Source of the DNA: Streptomyces sp. CB01580
Lineage (GTDB): Bacteria; Actinomycetota; Actinomycetes; Streptomycetales; Streptomycetaceae
Direction of reading: 5' to 3'
Assembly: GCF_001905795.1 (NCBI RefSeq)
Contig: NZ_LIXJ01000027.1
Location: 100,658-164,657, forward strand
Length of the DNA: 64,000 nt
The notes beneath the pieces are model-generated. The model did not search any database. It was not told the DNA's origin and saw nothing but the letters and a program-made list of their open reading frames with translations. The translations under genes were made by a program, and so were the position numbers. Of this stretch, positions 43,521 through 51,768 are shown in pieces. Positions within the stretch are counted from its first letter, which is position 1, and each line of letters opens with the position of its first letter.

Positions 43521-44918
43521 GTGAACCACAGCCCCGCCGACCGACCCGCCGACCAGACCGTGGGCCGCCCCGCCGACCACGTCACGGAGGACCCCGCCGA
43601 CCGCCCTGCGGAGAATCCCGTCGACCACGTCGCGGCGACCCCCGCCACCTGCCCCGCGGGGGCTCCCGAACTCTTCACGTGGGAGTTCGCCACCGACCCG
43701 TACCCGGCCTACGCCTGGCTGCGCGAGCACAGCCCCGTGCACCGCACCTCGCTGCCCAGCGGCGTCGAGGCGTGGCTGGTGACCCGGTACGCGGACGCCC
43801 GGCAGGCACTCGCCGACGCGCGGCTCTCCAAGAACCCGGCGCACCACGCCGAGCCCGCGCACGCCAAGGGGAAGACCGGCATCCCCGGCGAGCGCAAGGC
43901 GGAGCTGATGACGCATCTGCTGAACATCGACCCGCCCGACCACACCCGGCTGCGCCGCCTGGTCTCCAAGGCGTTCACCCCGCGCCGGGTCGCCGCGTTC
44001 GCACCGCGCGTGCAGGAGCTGACGGACGGGCTCATCGACCGCTTCGCCGCCGAGGGCCGGGCGGACCTCATCCACGACTTCGCCTTCCCGCTCCCCATCT
44101 ACGCGATCTGCGACCTGCTCGGCGTCCCGCGCGAGGACCAGGACGACTTCCGGGACTGGGCGGGCATGATGATCCGGCACGGCGGCGGTCCGCGCGGTGG
44201 CGTCGCCCGGTCGGTGAAGAAGATGCGCGGCTATCTCGCCGAACTCATCCACCGCAAGCGGGAGAATCCCGGGGACGACCTGATCTCCGGGCTGATCCGG
44301 GCCAGCGACCACGGCGAGCACCTCACCGAGAACGAGGCCGCGGCCATGGCCTTCATCCTGCTCTTCGCCGGTTTCGAGACGACCGTCAACCTGATCGGGA
44401 ACGGGATGTACGCACTGCTGCGCAATCCCGCCCAGCGCGAACGGCTGCAACGCTCCCTGGACGCGGGGGAGAGCGGACTGCTGGAGACCGGGATCGAGGA
44501 ACTGCTGCGGTACGACGGCCCGGTGGAACTGGCGACCTGGCGGTTCGCCACCGAGCCGCTGACGCTCGGCGGCCGGGACATCGCGGTCGGCGACCCCGTC
44601 CTGGTCGTGCTCGCCGCCGCCGACCGCGATCCGGCGCGCTTCGAGGACCCCGACACGCTCGACCTCGCCCGACGTGACAATCAGCACCTCGGGTACGGGC
44701 ACGGCATCCACTACTGCCTCGGCGCGCCGCTCGCCCGACTGGAGGGACAGGCGGCGCTCGCCACGCTGCTCAGGCGCCTTCCCGACCTGCGGCTCGCGGT
44801 GGAACCCGCGGATCTGCGGTGGCGCGGCGGGCTCATCATGCGCGGACTGCGGACGCTTCCCGTGGAGTTCGGACCCCGGCCCGCACGACCCGTTTCTGAC
44901 GTTACGTCACATCTGTGA
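43521..44918 (+). CDS. Cytochrome P450
   Basis: 465 residues from GTG 43521. A Pro/Asp-rich head of about 50 residues precedes the P450 fold: DPPDHTRLRRLV (helix C), I-helix FAGFETT (A/GGxxT), K-helix EELLR, and the haem site YGHGIHYCLG with Cys ligand. The usual first Phe of the haem loop is Tyr here. The family looks like the CYP105/107 group of actinobacterial soluble P450s. No ferredoxin or reductase is encoded next to it, so it must use generic partners. The substrate is unknown. Confidence 0.93.
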   Translation: MNHSPADRPADQTVGRPADHVTEDPADRPAENPVDHVAATPATCPAGAPELFTWEFATDPYPAYAWLREHSPVHRTSLPSGVEAWLVTRYADARQALADARLSKNPAHHAEPAHAKGKTGIPGERKAELMTHLLNIDPPDHTRLRRLVSKAFTPRRVAAFAPRVQELTDGLIDRFAAEGRADLIHDFAFPLPIYAICDLLGVPREDQDDFRDWAGMMIRHGGGPRGGVARSVKKMRGYLAELIHRKRENPGDDLISGLIRASDHGEHLTENEAAAMAFILLFAGFETTVNLIGNGMYALLRNPAQRERLQRSLDAGESGLLETGIEELLRYDGPVELATWRFATEPLTLGGRDIAVGDPVLVVLAAADRDPARFEDPDTLDLARRDNQHLGYGHGIHYCLGAPLARLEGQAALATLLRRLPDLRLAVEPADLRWRGGLIMRGLRTLPVEFGPRPARPVSDVTSHL

Positions 44919-44945
44919 TGTGCGCGTGATCGGCGCTGCATCGAC

Positions 44946-44975
44946 TTGTGACACGCGTTCGAGTCCGGTTAGGTT
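44946..44975 (+). promoter_or_regulatory. Likely sigma-70-type promoter of the first rpf gene
   Basis: TTGTGA (44946-44951) and TAGGTT (44970-44975) are separated by 18 bp, close to the HrdB consensus. They lie about 60 bp upstream of the ATG at 45036. Confidence 0.6.
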
Positions 44976-45035
44976 CACCGTTCGACCCCACCGGGTCGCT
45001 CGACAGAACTCGTCCGTCACACGGAAGGCAACCTC

Positions 45036-46061
45036 ATGGGCTCCGCGAACGGCAGACACCGTCGCCCTCGTCAGGCACCCGCCATCGTCGTCGCGGCGGG
45101 CGTGACCGGATCCGCCATCGCCATCCCGCTGCTCGGCGCGGGCGCCGCACAGGCGGCCGACTCCGCGACCTGGGACCGGGTCGCGGAGTGCGAGAGCGGC
45201 GGCTCCTGGAGCGCCGATTTCGGCAACGGCTCCTACGGCGGCCTTCAGCTCACCCCGGAGACCTGGAAGGCGTACGGCGGTGAGGCGTACGCCCCGCGCG
45301 CCGACCTCGCCAGCCGCGCCCAGCAGATCGCGGTGGCCGAGAAGATCCTGGGCGACCGGGGTCCGCAGGCGTGGCCGAGCTGTGCGCCCCTTTCCGGCCT
45401 CGCGACGGGTGGGGGGCTGCCGGGGGTCGACCCGGGGGAGACCTCCTCCGGAAAGCCCGCGGGGGGCTCCGCGGTGCAGGAGGGTGCGAAGAAGACGGGC
45501 GGCGCCGGGGCGGAGAAGGGCGCGAAGCAGGCTGACAAGTCGTCGGAGTCCTCGTCCGGCGAGGACGTCACGCCTTCGGGCCGTGCCGGGAAGCCGGACG
45601 CCGGAACCGGGCTCGGATCCACGCCCTCGCCCACCGGGTCCGCCACTTCACCCGCAGATACGCACCGTTCACCCAAATCGGTGGATATGGGCGATTCGGA
45701 TATCTCTGTCACTCCATCAGAGTCTCCCGGGGGCTCGGGAGAGTCCGGGGCGTCGGACGGCGCGGGCGGCAAGCATCGTGGCGCGCCGGCCGCCGAGGAG
45801 GGGCGGGGCGCCGACGGGGGTGCCGGTCGCGAGTCGGGCCGTCACGCCTCGCGCGACGGCGGCGGGCGCGACACGGCCCCCCCGGCCGCCGACGACGCGT
45901 ACACCGTCCGTCCCGGTGACAATCTCTGGGCGATTGCCGACGAACAGAACGTCCCTGGTGGCTGGTCCGCACTCTATGAGGCCAACAAGGGGGTCGTGGG
46001 CTCCGATCCGGACCTCATTCTTCCTGGCCAGAGCCTTGAGGTCGACGCGGAGGCCCGTTGA
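45036..46061 (+). CDS. Resuscitation-promoting factor-like muralytic protein with LysM
   Basis: 341 residues. Signal peptide ends AQAAD. The Rpf domain (about 42-118) has WDRVAECESGGSW with the catalytic Glu, then GSYGGLQLTPETWKAYGG. A long Ser/Gly-rich linker (about 130-285) leads to a C-terminal LysM (AYTVRPGDNLWAIADEQNV, about 288-338). Rpf proteins cleave peptidoglycan and promote spore germination and growth resumption. A homologue without this long linker is encoded just downstream, behind a riboswitch; this gene has only a short conventional leader. Confidence 0.92.
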   Translation: MGSANGRHRRPRQAPAIVVAAGVTGSAIAIPLLGAGAAQAADSATWDRVAECESGGSWSADFGNGSYGGLQLTPETWKAYGGEAYAPRADLASRAQQIAVAEKILGDRGPQAWPSCAPLSGLATGGGLPGVDPGETSSGKPAGGSAVQEGAKKTGGAGAEKGAKQADKSSESSSGEDVTPSGRAGKPDAGTGLGSTPSPTGSATSPADTHRSPKSVDMGDSDISVTPSESPGGSGESGASDGAGGKHRGAPAAEEGRGADGGAGRESGRHASRDGGGRDTAPPAADDAYTVRPGDNLWAIADEQNVPGGWSALYEANKGVVGSDPDLILPGQSLEVDAEAR

Positions 46062-46327
46062 GGCCGACCCCGGTGGCCGGCTGACGGGGCCTCAAGAGCC
46101 GGGACGCTTTTCGGGGACCCGTGTCCACTCGCGTGCGAGTGAGACATGGGTCTCTTTGCGTCAATTGGCGTGTTGCGGCTGGAGGTCCGGTCCGTATCGC
46201 GTCCCACCTGCGAAAACGACGGTTCCTCAGATGCAAGTAGGGGTTGATTGTCCGATGTGTCCATCTTTGAATGTGAGGCTTGTATGTGTTTACGGTCGTA
46301 ACCGCTCGCACCGCGGGCCCCGTCGAC

Positions 46328-46533
46328 CGTCACGCCGAATCCTGCCGTCGGTCGGAGGGAACAGACGCGTTCAAGCGCCGTAGGCAGGAGCGGGGGACCC
46401 AGGTAGGCGTCGGCCCCGATCGTCGCGAGACGCATCAGGACCGACTTGGGGTGAAGTCGCGTGCTAGGACGTGCGACCGGGCAACTCACTCGGCCCGAAC
46501 CCGACAGCTCACCTCGTAGGCGTCGGTGAGGAG
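46328..46533 (+). promoter_or_regulatory. c-di-AMP riboswitch (ydaO/yuaA type) controlling the second rpf gene
   Basis: The leader carries the conserved ydaO blocks in order: CACGCCGAATCCTG, GGAGGGAACAG, GTAGGCAGGAGCGGGGGACC, CTTGGGGTGAAGTCG, CGACCGGGCAACTC, GAACCCGACAGCT and ACCTCGTAGGCGTCGG. It runs straight into the RBS of the rpf gene. Known ydaO riboswitches sense c-di-AMP and turn off downstream wall-hydrolase and ion genes. Such a switch is established upstream of Streptomyces rpfA. The match is by recalled consensus and block order. Confidence 0.92.
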
Positions 46534-46539
46534 AGTTCC

Positions 46540-47280
46540 ATGCTGTTTTCCGGCAAGGGCAAGCACCGCCGCCCGTCCAAGGCCGTCCGTGTCGCCACGC
46601 TCGCCGGAGTCGCCGGCTCCGCCGTCGCCGTCCCGCTGATGGGCGCGACCGGCGCTTCCGCCGCCTCCGTCGCCACCTGGGACGCCGTCGCCCAGTGCGA
46701 GTCCGGTGGCAACTGGTCCATCAACACCGGCAACGGCTACTACGGCGGCCTGCAGTTCTCGCAGTCCAGCTGGGCCGCCGCCGGCGGTCTGAAGTACGCG
46801 CCGCGCGCCGACCTGGCCACCAAGGCCCAGCAGATCGCCACCGCCGAGCGGCTCCTCGACATGCAGGGTCCGGGTGCCTGGGGCTGCGCCTCCGCCGGCA
46901 ACCTGCGCAACGACAATGTCGACCCGGGCGTCGACACCTCCTCGAAGAGCTCCGGCACCGCCAAGAAGCAGAGCACCCAGGCGGCCCCCAAGCAGCAGGC
47001 CCAGCCGAAGGAGGTCGAGCGCGCCGAGGCCCCCGCCTCCCGCTCCGACCGTCCCGCCGCCCCGCGGGCCGAGTCGAAGAAGACCGTCACCACCCCGACT
47101 GGCAAGAAGGTCAAGAAGGGTGACGGCGAGTACAAGGTCGCCTCCGGCGACTCCCTCAGCAAGATCGCCGCCGCCCACGGCGTCGAGGGCGGCTGGCAGC
47201 GGCTGTTCGAGCTGAACAAGGACATCGTCGAGAACGCCGACCTGATCTACCCGGGCCAGCAGCTGCACCTGACGAAGTAG
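46540..47280 (+). CDS. rpfA: Resuscitation-promoting factor RpfA-like, LysM-containing
   Basis: 246 residues from ATG 46540 (GAGGAG 6 bp upstream); the frame extending to 46471 is inside the riboswitch. Signal peptide ends ASAAS. The Rpf domain (about 42-120) has WDAVAQCESGGNW and GYYGGLQFSQSSW. A Lys/Ala/Gln-rich linker leads to a LysM (EYKVASGDSLSKIAAAHGV). A secreted transglycosylase-like enzyme that restarts growth of dormant spores. Its expression should fall when c-di-AMP is high. Symbol given from the riboswitch context; paralogue numbering is uncertain. Confidence 0.9.
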   Translation: MLFSGKGKHRRPSKAVRVATLAGVAGSAVAVPLMGATGASAASVATWDAVAQCESGGNWSINTGNGYYGGLQFSQSSWAAAGGLKYAPRADLATKAQQIATAERLLDMQGPGAWGCASAGNLRNDNVDPGVDTSSKSSGTAKKQSTQAAPKQQAQPKEVERAEAPASRSDRPAAPRAESKKTVTTPTGKKVKKGDGEYKVASGDSLSKIAAAHGVEGGWQRLFELNKDIVENADLIYPGQQLHLTK

Positions 47281-47613
47281 TCCGGTCCCTCTCCTCTCCG
47301 GATGCCCGGCCCGGCGCGCTCTCCTGCGCGCCGGGCCGGGGCGTCTGCTCGGAGCGCGCGCCGCGCGCCGACGCGGCACCGCGCGTCCCGCACCCGGGCG
47401 TGCGCCGCTCGTGTGCGGCGCAGTTCGTTCAACTGTTGTAGTTACTGATCCGTAATATTCTGGCCATTTGACCGGGATCGTGCACTCCCGGGTCCTTTTT
47501 CGTCCCAGGGGGCGGGCGGTCGTCGGGCTGAGCGGGCGGGGCCGGTTAGGCTCTTGTCGCAAGGCCAAAGTGACCCTGCAGAACCAGTGTCATATCCCAG
47601 AAGGAGATGCCTC
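47281..47613. other. Intergenic region rpfA-eno with the likely eno promoter
   Basis: After the terminator comes an AT-rich stretch at 47427-47470 (TTCAACTGTTGTAG, then TAATATTCTGG), the best promoter candidate, then CCGGTTAGGCTC (47542-47553) and the eno RBS AAGGAG at 47601-47606. Confidence 0.5.
47305..47340 (+). terminator. Strong terminator after rpfA
   Basis: Perfect 15-bp stem CCCGGCCCGGCGCGC / GCGCGCCGGGCCGGG with loop TCTCCT, 24 bp after the stop codon. Confidence 0.88.
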
Positions 47614-48894
47614 GTGCCGTCCATCGACGTCGTCGTAGCCCGGGAAATCCTCGACTCCCGGGGGAACCCCACGGTCGAGGTCGAGGTCGGCCTCGACGAC
47701 GGCAGCACGGGTCGTGCTGCCGTGCCGTCCGGCGCCTCCACCGGTGCCTTCGAGGCCATTGAGCTTCGCGACGGCGACCCCAACCGCTACCAGGGCAAGG
47801 GTGTCGAGAAGGCCGTGCTCGCCGTCATCGAGCAGATCGGCCCGGAGCTCGTCGGCTACGACGCGACCGAGCAGCGGCTGATCGACCAGGCGATGTTCGA
47901 CCTGGACGCCACCGAGAACAAGGGCTCGCTCGGCGCCAACGCCATCCTCGGTGTCTCGCTGGCCGTCGCGCACGCCGCCTCCGAGGCGTCGGACCTGCCG
48001 CTGTTCCGCTACCTCGGTGGTCCGAACGCGCACCTGCTGCCCGTCCCGATGATGAACATCCTCAACGGTGGGTCGCACGCCGACTCCAACGTGGACATCC
48101 AGGAGTTCATGATCGCCCCGATCGGCGCCGAGTCCTTCTCCGAGGCCCTGCGCTGGGGCGCCGAGGTCTACCACACGCTGAAGAAGGTCCTGAAGGGCAA
48201 GGGTCTGTCGACCGGCCTCGGCGACGAGGGCGGCTTCGCGCCGAACCTGGAGTCGAACCGCGCCGCCCTCGACCTCATCATCGAGGCCGTCAAGGAAGCC
48301 GGCTACGTCCCGGGCAAGGACATCGCGCTCGCGCTCGACGTCGCCGCGTCCGAGTTCTACAAGGACGGCGCGTACGAGTTCGAGGGCAAGTCCCGCTCGG
48401 CCGCCGAGATGACCGAGTACTACGAGGAGCTCGTCTCCGCGTACCCGCTGGTCTCCATCGAGGACCCGCTGTACGAGGACGACTGGGCCGGCTGGAAGAT
48501 CATCACCGACAAGCTCGGCAGCAAGGTGCAGATCGTCGGTGACGACCTGTTCGTCACCAACCCGGAGCGCCTGGCCCGCGGCATCGAGGAGGGCAGCGCC
48601 AACGCCCTGCTCGTCAAGGTCAACCAGATCGGTTCGCTGACCGAGACCCTGGACGCGGTCGAGCTCGCCCAGCGCAACGGCTTCAAGTGCATGATGTCGC
48701 ACCGTTCCGGCGAGACCGAGGACGTCACCATCGCCGACCTCGCCGTCGCGGTGAACTGCGGCCAGATCAAGACCGGCGCCCCGGCCCGCTCGGACCGCGT
48801 CGCCAAGTACAACCAGCTGCTGCGCATCGAGGAGATCCTCGACGACGCCGCGGTGTACGCCGGCCGCTCGGCGTTCCCCCGTTTCAAGGGCTGA
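47614..48894 (+). CDS. eno: Enolase (phosphopyruvate hydratase)
   Basis: 426 residues from GTG 47614 with AAGGAG 7 bp upstream. Canonical start PSIDVVVAREILDSRGNPT. Catalytic Glu region GDEGGFAPNL, metal ligands in LDVAASEFY, SIEDPLYEDDW and GDDLFVTNP, catalytic Lys in LVKVNQIG, and the family signature MMSHRSGETED. It converts 2-phosphoglycerate to phosphoenolpyruvate in glycolysis. The length is normal. A hairpin follows the gene. Confidence 0.99.
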   Translation: MPSIDVVVAREILDSRGNPTVEVEVGLDDGSTGRAAVPSGASTGAFEAIELRDGDPNRYQGKGVEKAVLAVIEQIGPELVGYDATEQRLIDQAMFDLDATENKGSLGANAILGVSLAVAHAASEASDLPLFRYLGGPNAHLLPVPMMNILNGGSHADSNVDIQEFMIAPIGAESFSEALRWGAEVYHTLKKVLKGKGLSTGLGDEGGFAPNLESNRAALDLIIEAVKEAGYVPGKDIALALDVAASEFYKDGAYEFEGKSRSAAEMTEYYEELVSAYPLVSIEDPLYEDDWAGWKIITDKLGSKVQIVGDDLFVTNPERLARGIEEGSANALLVKVNQIGSLTETLDAVELAQRNGFKCMMSHRSGETEDVTIADLAVAVNCGQIKTGAPARSDRVAKYNQLLRIEEILDDAAVYAGRSAFPRFKG

Positions 48895-48990
48895 GCCCCG
48901 AGGACGTTCCGGGCGCCGACACCCCGCGGACCGGGCCTTCGGGCCCCCACGGCCGGCCCCGGCCCGCAGGGGCCCTAAGACCCCGGCCTC

Positions 48991-49035
48991 CGTCCGTCCC
49001 CGCACGCGGTCCCGTACCGTGTGCGGGGACGGACG
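48991..49035 (+). terminator. Hairpin after eno, just before the divIC-like gene
   Basis: Nineteen-bp arms (48991-49009 and 49017-49035, core CCGTCCCCGCAC / GTGCGGGGACGG) with one G-T wobble and a 7-nt loop. The stem ends a few bp before the RBS GGGGAGG of the next gene. Confidence 0.75.
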
Positions 49036-49057
49036 TGTGTGAAGGGGAGGCGGAGAC

Positions 49058-49528
49058 ATGGCCGCGAAGGACCGGGACCGGTTCTCCACCGCGACCCGGC
49101 TGCGACTGCTGGGCGAGCAGACCGCGGCCCGTGTCTACCGGTCGCAGACCCGTCGCCAGGACCGCCGCTCCCGGCTCACCGGCCGGGCCGCCTTCCTGGC
49201 CCTCGTCGTCTGCTCCCTCGTGGTCGCGCTCGCGTACCCGATACGGCAGTACGTGTCGCAGCGGGACGAGATCGCCGACCAGGAGCGGCTGGCGCGGGAG
49301 GCCCGGGCCCGTACCGAGGAGCTGCGCGACGAGAAGGCGCGGCTCCACGACGACGCGTACGTCAGGCAGCTGGCCCGCAAGCATCTGCACTATCTTCTTC
49401 CCGGGGAGACGGGCTACACGGTGATCGACCCGGACGCGGTCAAGGAACGCGACGGCGAGACGGACGGGTCCGGCCGACCGTGGCACGCGAACCTCTGGGA
49501 CGGGGTCGACAGCGCCGATCGCGGCTGA
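49058..49528 (+). CDS. FtsB/DivIC-family septum formation protein
   Basis: 156 residues from ATG 49058 (GGGGAGG upstream). A basic cytoplasmic head of about 43 residues, one membrane helix (about 44-64, AAFLALVVCSLVVALAYPI), then an outward coiled coil (QRDEIADQERLAREARARTEELRDEKARL) and the conserved C-terminal YVRQLARKHLHYLLPGETGY. This is the actinobacterial DivIC/FtsB layout, which stabilises the FtsL-FtsQ complex in the division septum. The adjacent eno and DUF501 genes form the usual actinobacterial neighbourhood. Which of the two names applies cannot be decided from sequence alone. Confidence 0.9.
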   Translation: MAAKDRDRFSTATRLRLLGEQTAARVYRSQTRRQDRRSRLTGRAAFLALVVCSLVVALAYPIRQYVSQRDEIADQERLAREARARTEELRDEKARLHDDAYVRQLARKHLHYLLPGETGYTVIDPDAVKERDGETDGSGRPWHANLWDGVDSADRG

Positions 49529-49687
49529 CCGCGTCCATCCGCCCGTGCCCCGGAAGGCCGACCTTCCGGCCCCGCAGAAGCCCGGACCCCCGGACTTCCG
49601 GGCCCTCGGACCTTCGTCCCTCAGGCCCCCGGATCCCCGGATCCCCGGCACCCTCCGAACCGTCAGAACCCCAGAACCTAGGCAGGC

Positions 49688-50221
49688 ATGGAAACCCCTC
49701 CTCCGCAGACCGAGCCCACCGAGCCCACCGAGGCGGACATCGCCGCGTTCCGGCAGCAGCTGGGCCGCCCGCCGCGCGGACTGCGCACGATCGCGCACCG
49801 CTGCCCGTGCGGCAACCCGGACGTGGTCGAGACGCAGCCCCGGCTGGAGGACGGCACGCCGTTCCCGACGACGTACTACCTGACGTGTCCGCGCGCCGCG
49901 TCCGCGATCGGCACGCTGGAGGCGAACGGGGTCATGAAGGAGATGACCGAGCGCCTCGGCACCGACCCCGAGCTGGCCGCCGCCTACCGGGCCGCGCACG
50001 AGGACTACATCGCCCGGCGCGACGCCATCGAGGTGCTGGAGGGCTTCCCCAGCGCGGGCGGCATGCCGGACCGGGTGAAGTGCCTGCACGTGCTGGTCGC
50101 GCACTCGCTGGCGGCGGGCCCCGGTGTGAACCCGCTGGGTGACGAGGCGATCGCGATGCTGCCGGAGTGGTGGCGCAAGGGGCCGTGCGTGACGCCCTGC
50201 GCCCCTGACGACGAGGGCTGA
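49688..50221 (+). CDS. DUF501 family protein
   Basis: 177 residues. The conserved DUF501 blocks are present: AFRQQLGRPPRGLRTIAHRC, CPCGNPDVVETQPRL, PFPTTYYLTCPRA, GMPDRVKCLHVLVAHSLA and NPLGDEA. It has seven Cys including CPCG. The family is almost confined to actinobacteria, next to divIC and ppx. No reaction is known. It looks soluble, with no signal peptide. Confidence 0.9.
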   Translation: METPPPQTEPTEPTEADIAAFRQQLGRPPRGLRTIAHRCPCGNPDVVETQPRLEDGTPFPTTYYLTCPRAASAIGTLEANGVMKEMTERLGTDPELAAAYRAAHEDYIARRDAIEVLEGFPSAGGMPDRVKCLHVLVAHSLAAGPGVNPLGDEAIAMLPEWWRKGPCVTPCAPDDEG

Positions 50222-50230
50222 CCGTTCCCA

Positions 50231-50247
50231 CGGGGGCTCCGCCCCCG
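50231..50247. repeat. Streptomyces extragenic palindrome CGGGGGC-TCC-GCCCCCG
   Basis: A 7-bp perfect stem with a 3-nt loop right after the DUF501 stop. This GGGGCTCCGCCCC-type element recurs between genes in Streptomyces genomes and may act as a terminator. Confidence 0.7.
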
Positions 50248-50324
50248 ACCCGCGCCCCTCGGCCGCCGCCGGGGCCGGCACGAGGGCCGTGCCCCGGGCC
50301 ACCCGACAACTTACGGAGCACCCC

Positions 50325-51275
50325 ATGACCCGCGTGGCCGCGATCGACTGCGGTACCAACTCCATCCGTCTGCTCGTCGCCGACGCCGACCCGTCCACCG
50401 GCGAGTTCGTCGAGCTCGACCGCCGGATGGAGATCGTCCGCCTCGGCCAGGGCGTCGACCGCACCGGCCGGCTCGCCCCGAAGGCGCTGGAGCGGACGTT
50501 CGACGCCTGCCGCCGGTACGCGGAGGTGATCGAGAAGCACGGGGCGCGGCGGATCCATTTCGTCGCCACCTCCGCCTCCCGGGACGCGGAGAACCGCGAC
50601 GAGTTCGTCCGCGGCGTGCTGGACATCCTGGGTGTCGAGCCCGAGGTGATCAGCGGTGACCAGGAGGCGGAGTTCTCCTTCACCGGCGCCACCAAGGAGC
50701 TCGTGGGCCGCGACCACCTCCCCAAGCCGTACCTCGTCGTGGACATCGGCGGCGGTTCCACCGAGTTCGTCGTGGGCGACGACCACGTGCGGGCGGCGCG
50801 CTCGGTCGACATGGGCTGTGTCCGCATGACCGAGCGCCACCTCGTGCACGACGGCGTCGTGACCGACCCGCCGACCCCCGGCCAGATCGCCGCGATCAGC
50901 GCCGATGTCGAGGCGGCCCTGGACCTCGCCGAGGAGACCGTCCCGCTCACCGGGGCCGCCACCCTCGTCGGCCTGGCCGGGACGGTCACCACGGTCGCCG
51001 CGATCGCCCTCGGACTCGACACGTACGACTCCGAGGCGATCCACCACTCCCGGATCTCCCTGGAACAGGTCGAGGCGATCACCGCGCGCCTCGCCGCCTC
51101 CACGCACGCCGAGCGCGCGGCGATCGGCGCCATGCACCCGGGGCGGGTCGACGTGATCACCTCCGGGGCGCTGATCCTGCTCGCCGTGATGCGGCGGGCC
51201 GGGGTGCGCGAGGTGGTCGTCAGCGAGCACGACATCCTCGACGGGATCGCGTGGTACGCGGCAGGAGACGACTGA
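50325..51275 (+). CDS. Ppx/GppA exopolyphosphatase family protein
   Basis: 316 residues from ATG 50325 (CGGAG 6 bp upstream); a GTG at 50289 is an unsupported longer start. ASKHA-fold phosphate loops: AAIDCGTNSIRLLVAD at the start and VVDIGGGSTEFVVG (about 138-151), plus ATSASRDAENRDEF and AGTVTTVAA. It is a short, two-domain version that should hydrolyse polyphosphate and/or pppGpp. Standard position after DUF501. Confidence 0.94.
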   Translation: MTRVAAIDCGTNSIRLLVADADPSTGEFVELDRRMEIVRLGQGVDRTGRLAPKALERTFDACRRYAEVIEKHGARRIHFVATSASRDAENRDEFVRGVLDILGVEPEVISGDQEAEFSFTGATKELVGRDHLPKPYLVVDIGGGSTEFVVGDDHVRAARSVDMGCVRMTERHLVHDGVVTDPPTPGQIAAISADVEAALDLAEETVPLTGAATLVGLAGTVTTVAAIALGLDTYDSEAIHHSRISLEQVEAITARLAASTHAERAAIGAMHPGRVDVITSGALILLAVMRRAGVREVVVSEHDILDGIAWYAAGDD

Positions 51276-51443
51276 CCGTCGCCGACGAGCGGCGACGAGC
51301 GGCGACGACGGTGCCGGGGCGGGGCGTCACAGGTCACGGCGGACGTCCCGCCGGCCGCGTTCCCGCCCGCACTTCTGAGCTGCCGTTTCTGAGCTGCCGT
51401 GGGGTGTTCGGGGAGGGCTCGGAGGGGCATCCCCCGACAAAGT

Positions 51444-51461
51444 TCGTGAACTTCTTCACAA
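51444..51461. promoter_or_regulatory. Rex-type operator upstream of ndh
   Basis: TCGTGAACTTCTTCACAA matches the Rex operator TTGTGAA-N4-TTCACAA with one mismatch. Rex senses NADH/NAD+ and represses respiratory genes in Streptomyces. It lies about 310 bp before the NDH-2 start. Confidence 0.75.
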
Positions 51462-51716
51462 GTAATTGGCCCTCGTGAAGGGCGGTTCTCGTCCGTGCGG
51501 GCGCCCGGAGCCGTTCGGAGCGTCGTTCCGCGCCGGTTCGGGACTGTTCCGGTTGTGTTTCCGTGGAGTGGACCAGGGCGGTGGTCCACCGCCTTTTCGG
51601 GCACAAGAGCCAGCTCACAGGCGGTGTACAACGTCCGTGCGTGCCCTCTGGTTCCCTGACGGGATCATGACCTCGGTCACGTGGGCGGGGCAGTGTAGCA
51701 GAGGGTGGAGACAACC

Positions 51717-51734
51717 TTGTGAAGGGGCTCACGA
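51717..51734. promoter_or_regulatory. Second, weaker Rex-like site close to ndh
   Basis: TTGTGAAGGGGCTCACGA keeps the full left half TTGTGAA and differs at two positions in the right half. It is 35 bp upstream of the ATG at 51769. Confidence 0.5.
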
Positions 51735-51768
51735 GGGGGTCCGCGGAGGGGGGTGGATACTCGATGGC

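Larger units (their letters stand above)
51276..51768. other. Long ndh leader/promoter region
   Basis: It holds a 13-bp direct repeat TTCTGAGCTGCCG (about 51374-51400), the strong Rex-like site at 51444-51461 in a less GC-rich patch, and the weaker one at 51717-51734. The open frame 51466-51768 is in phase with ndh but has no start signal or similarity; it is treated as leader. Confidence 0.55.

Noticed and set aside
43521..44918. P450 as a tailoring enzyme of the RiPP cluster
   Set aside because: It lies 16 kb away among conserved housekeeping genes, with mfd and many others between.
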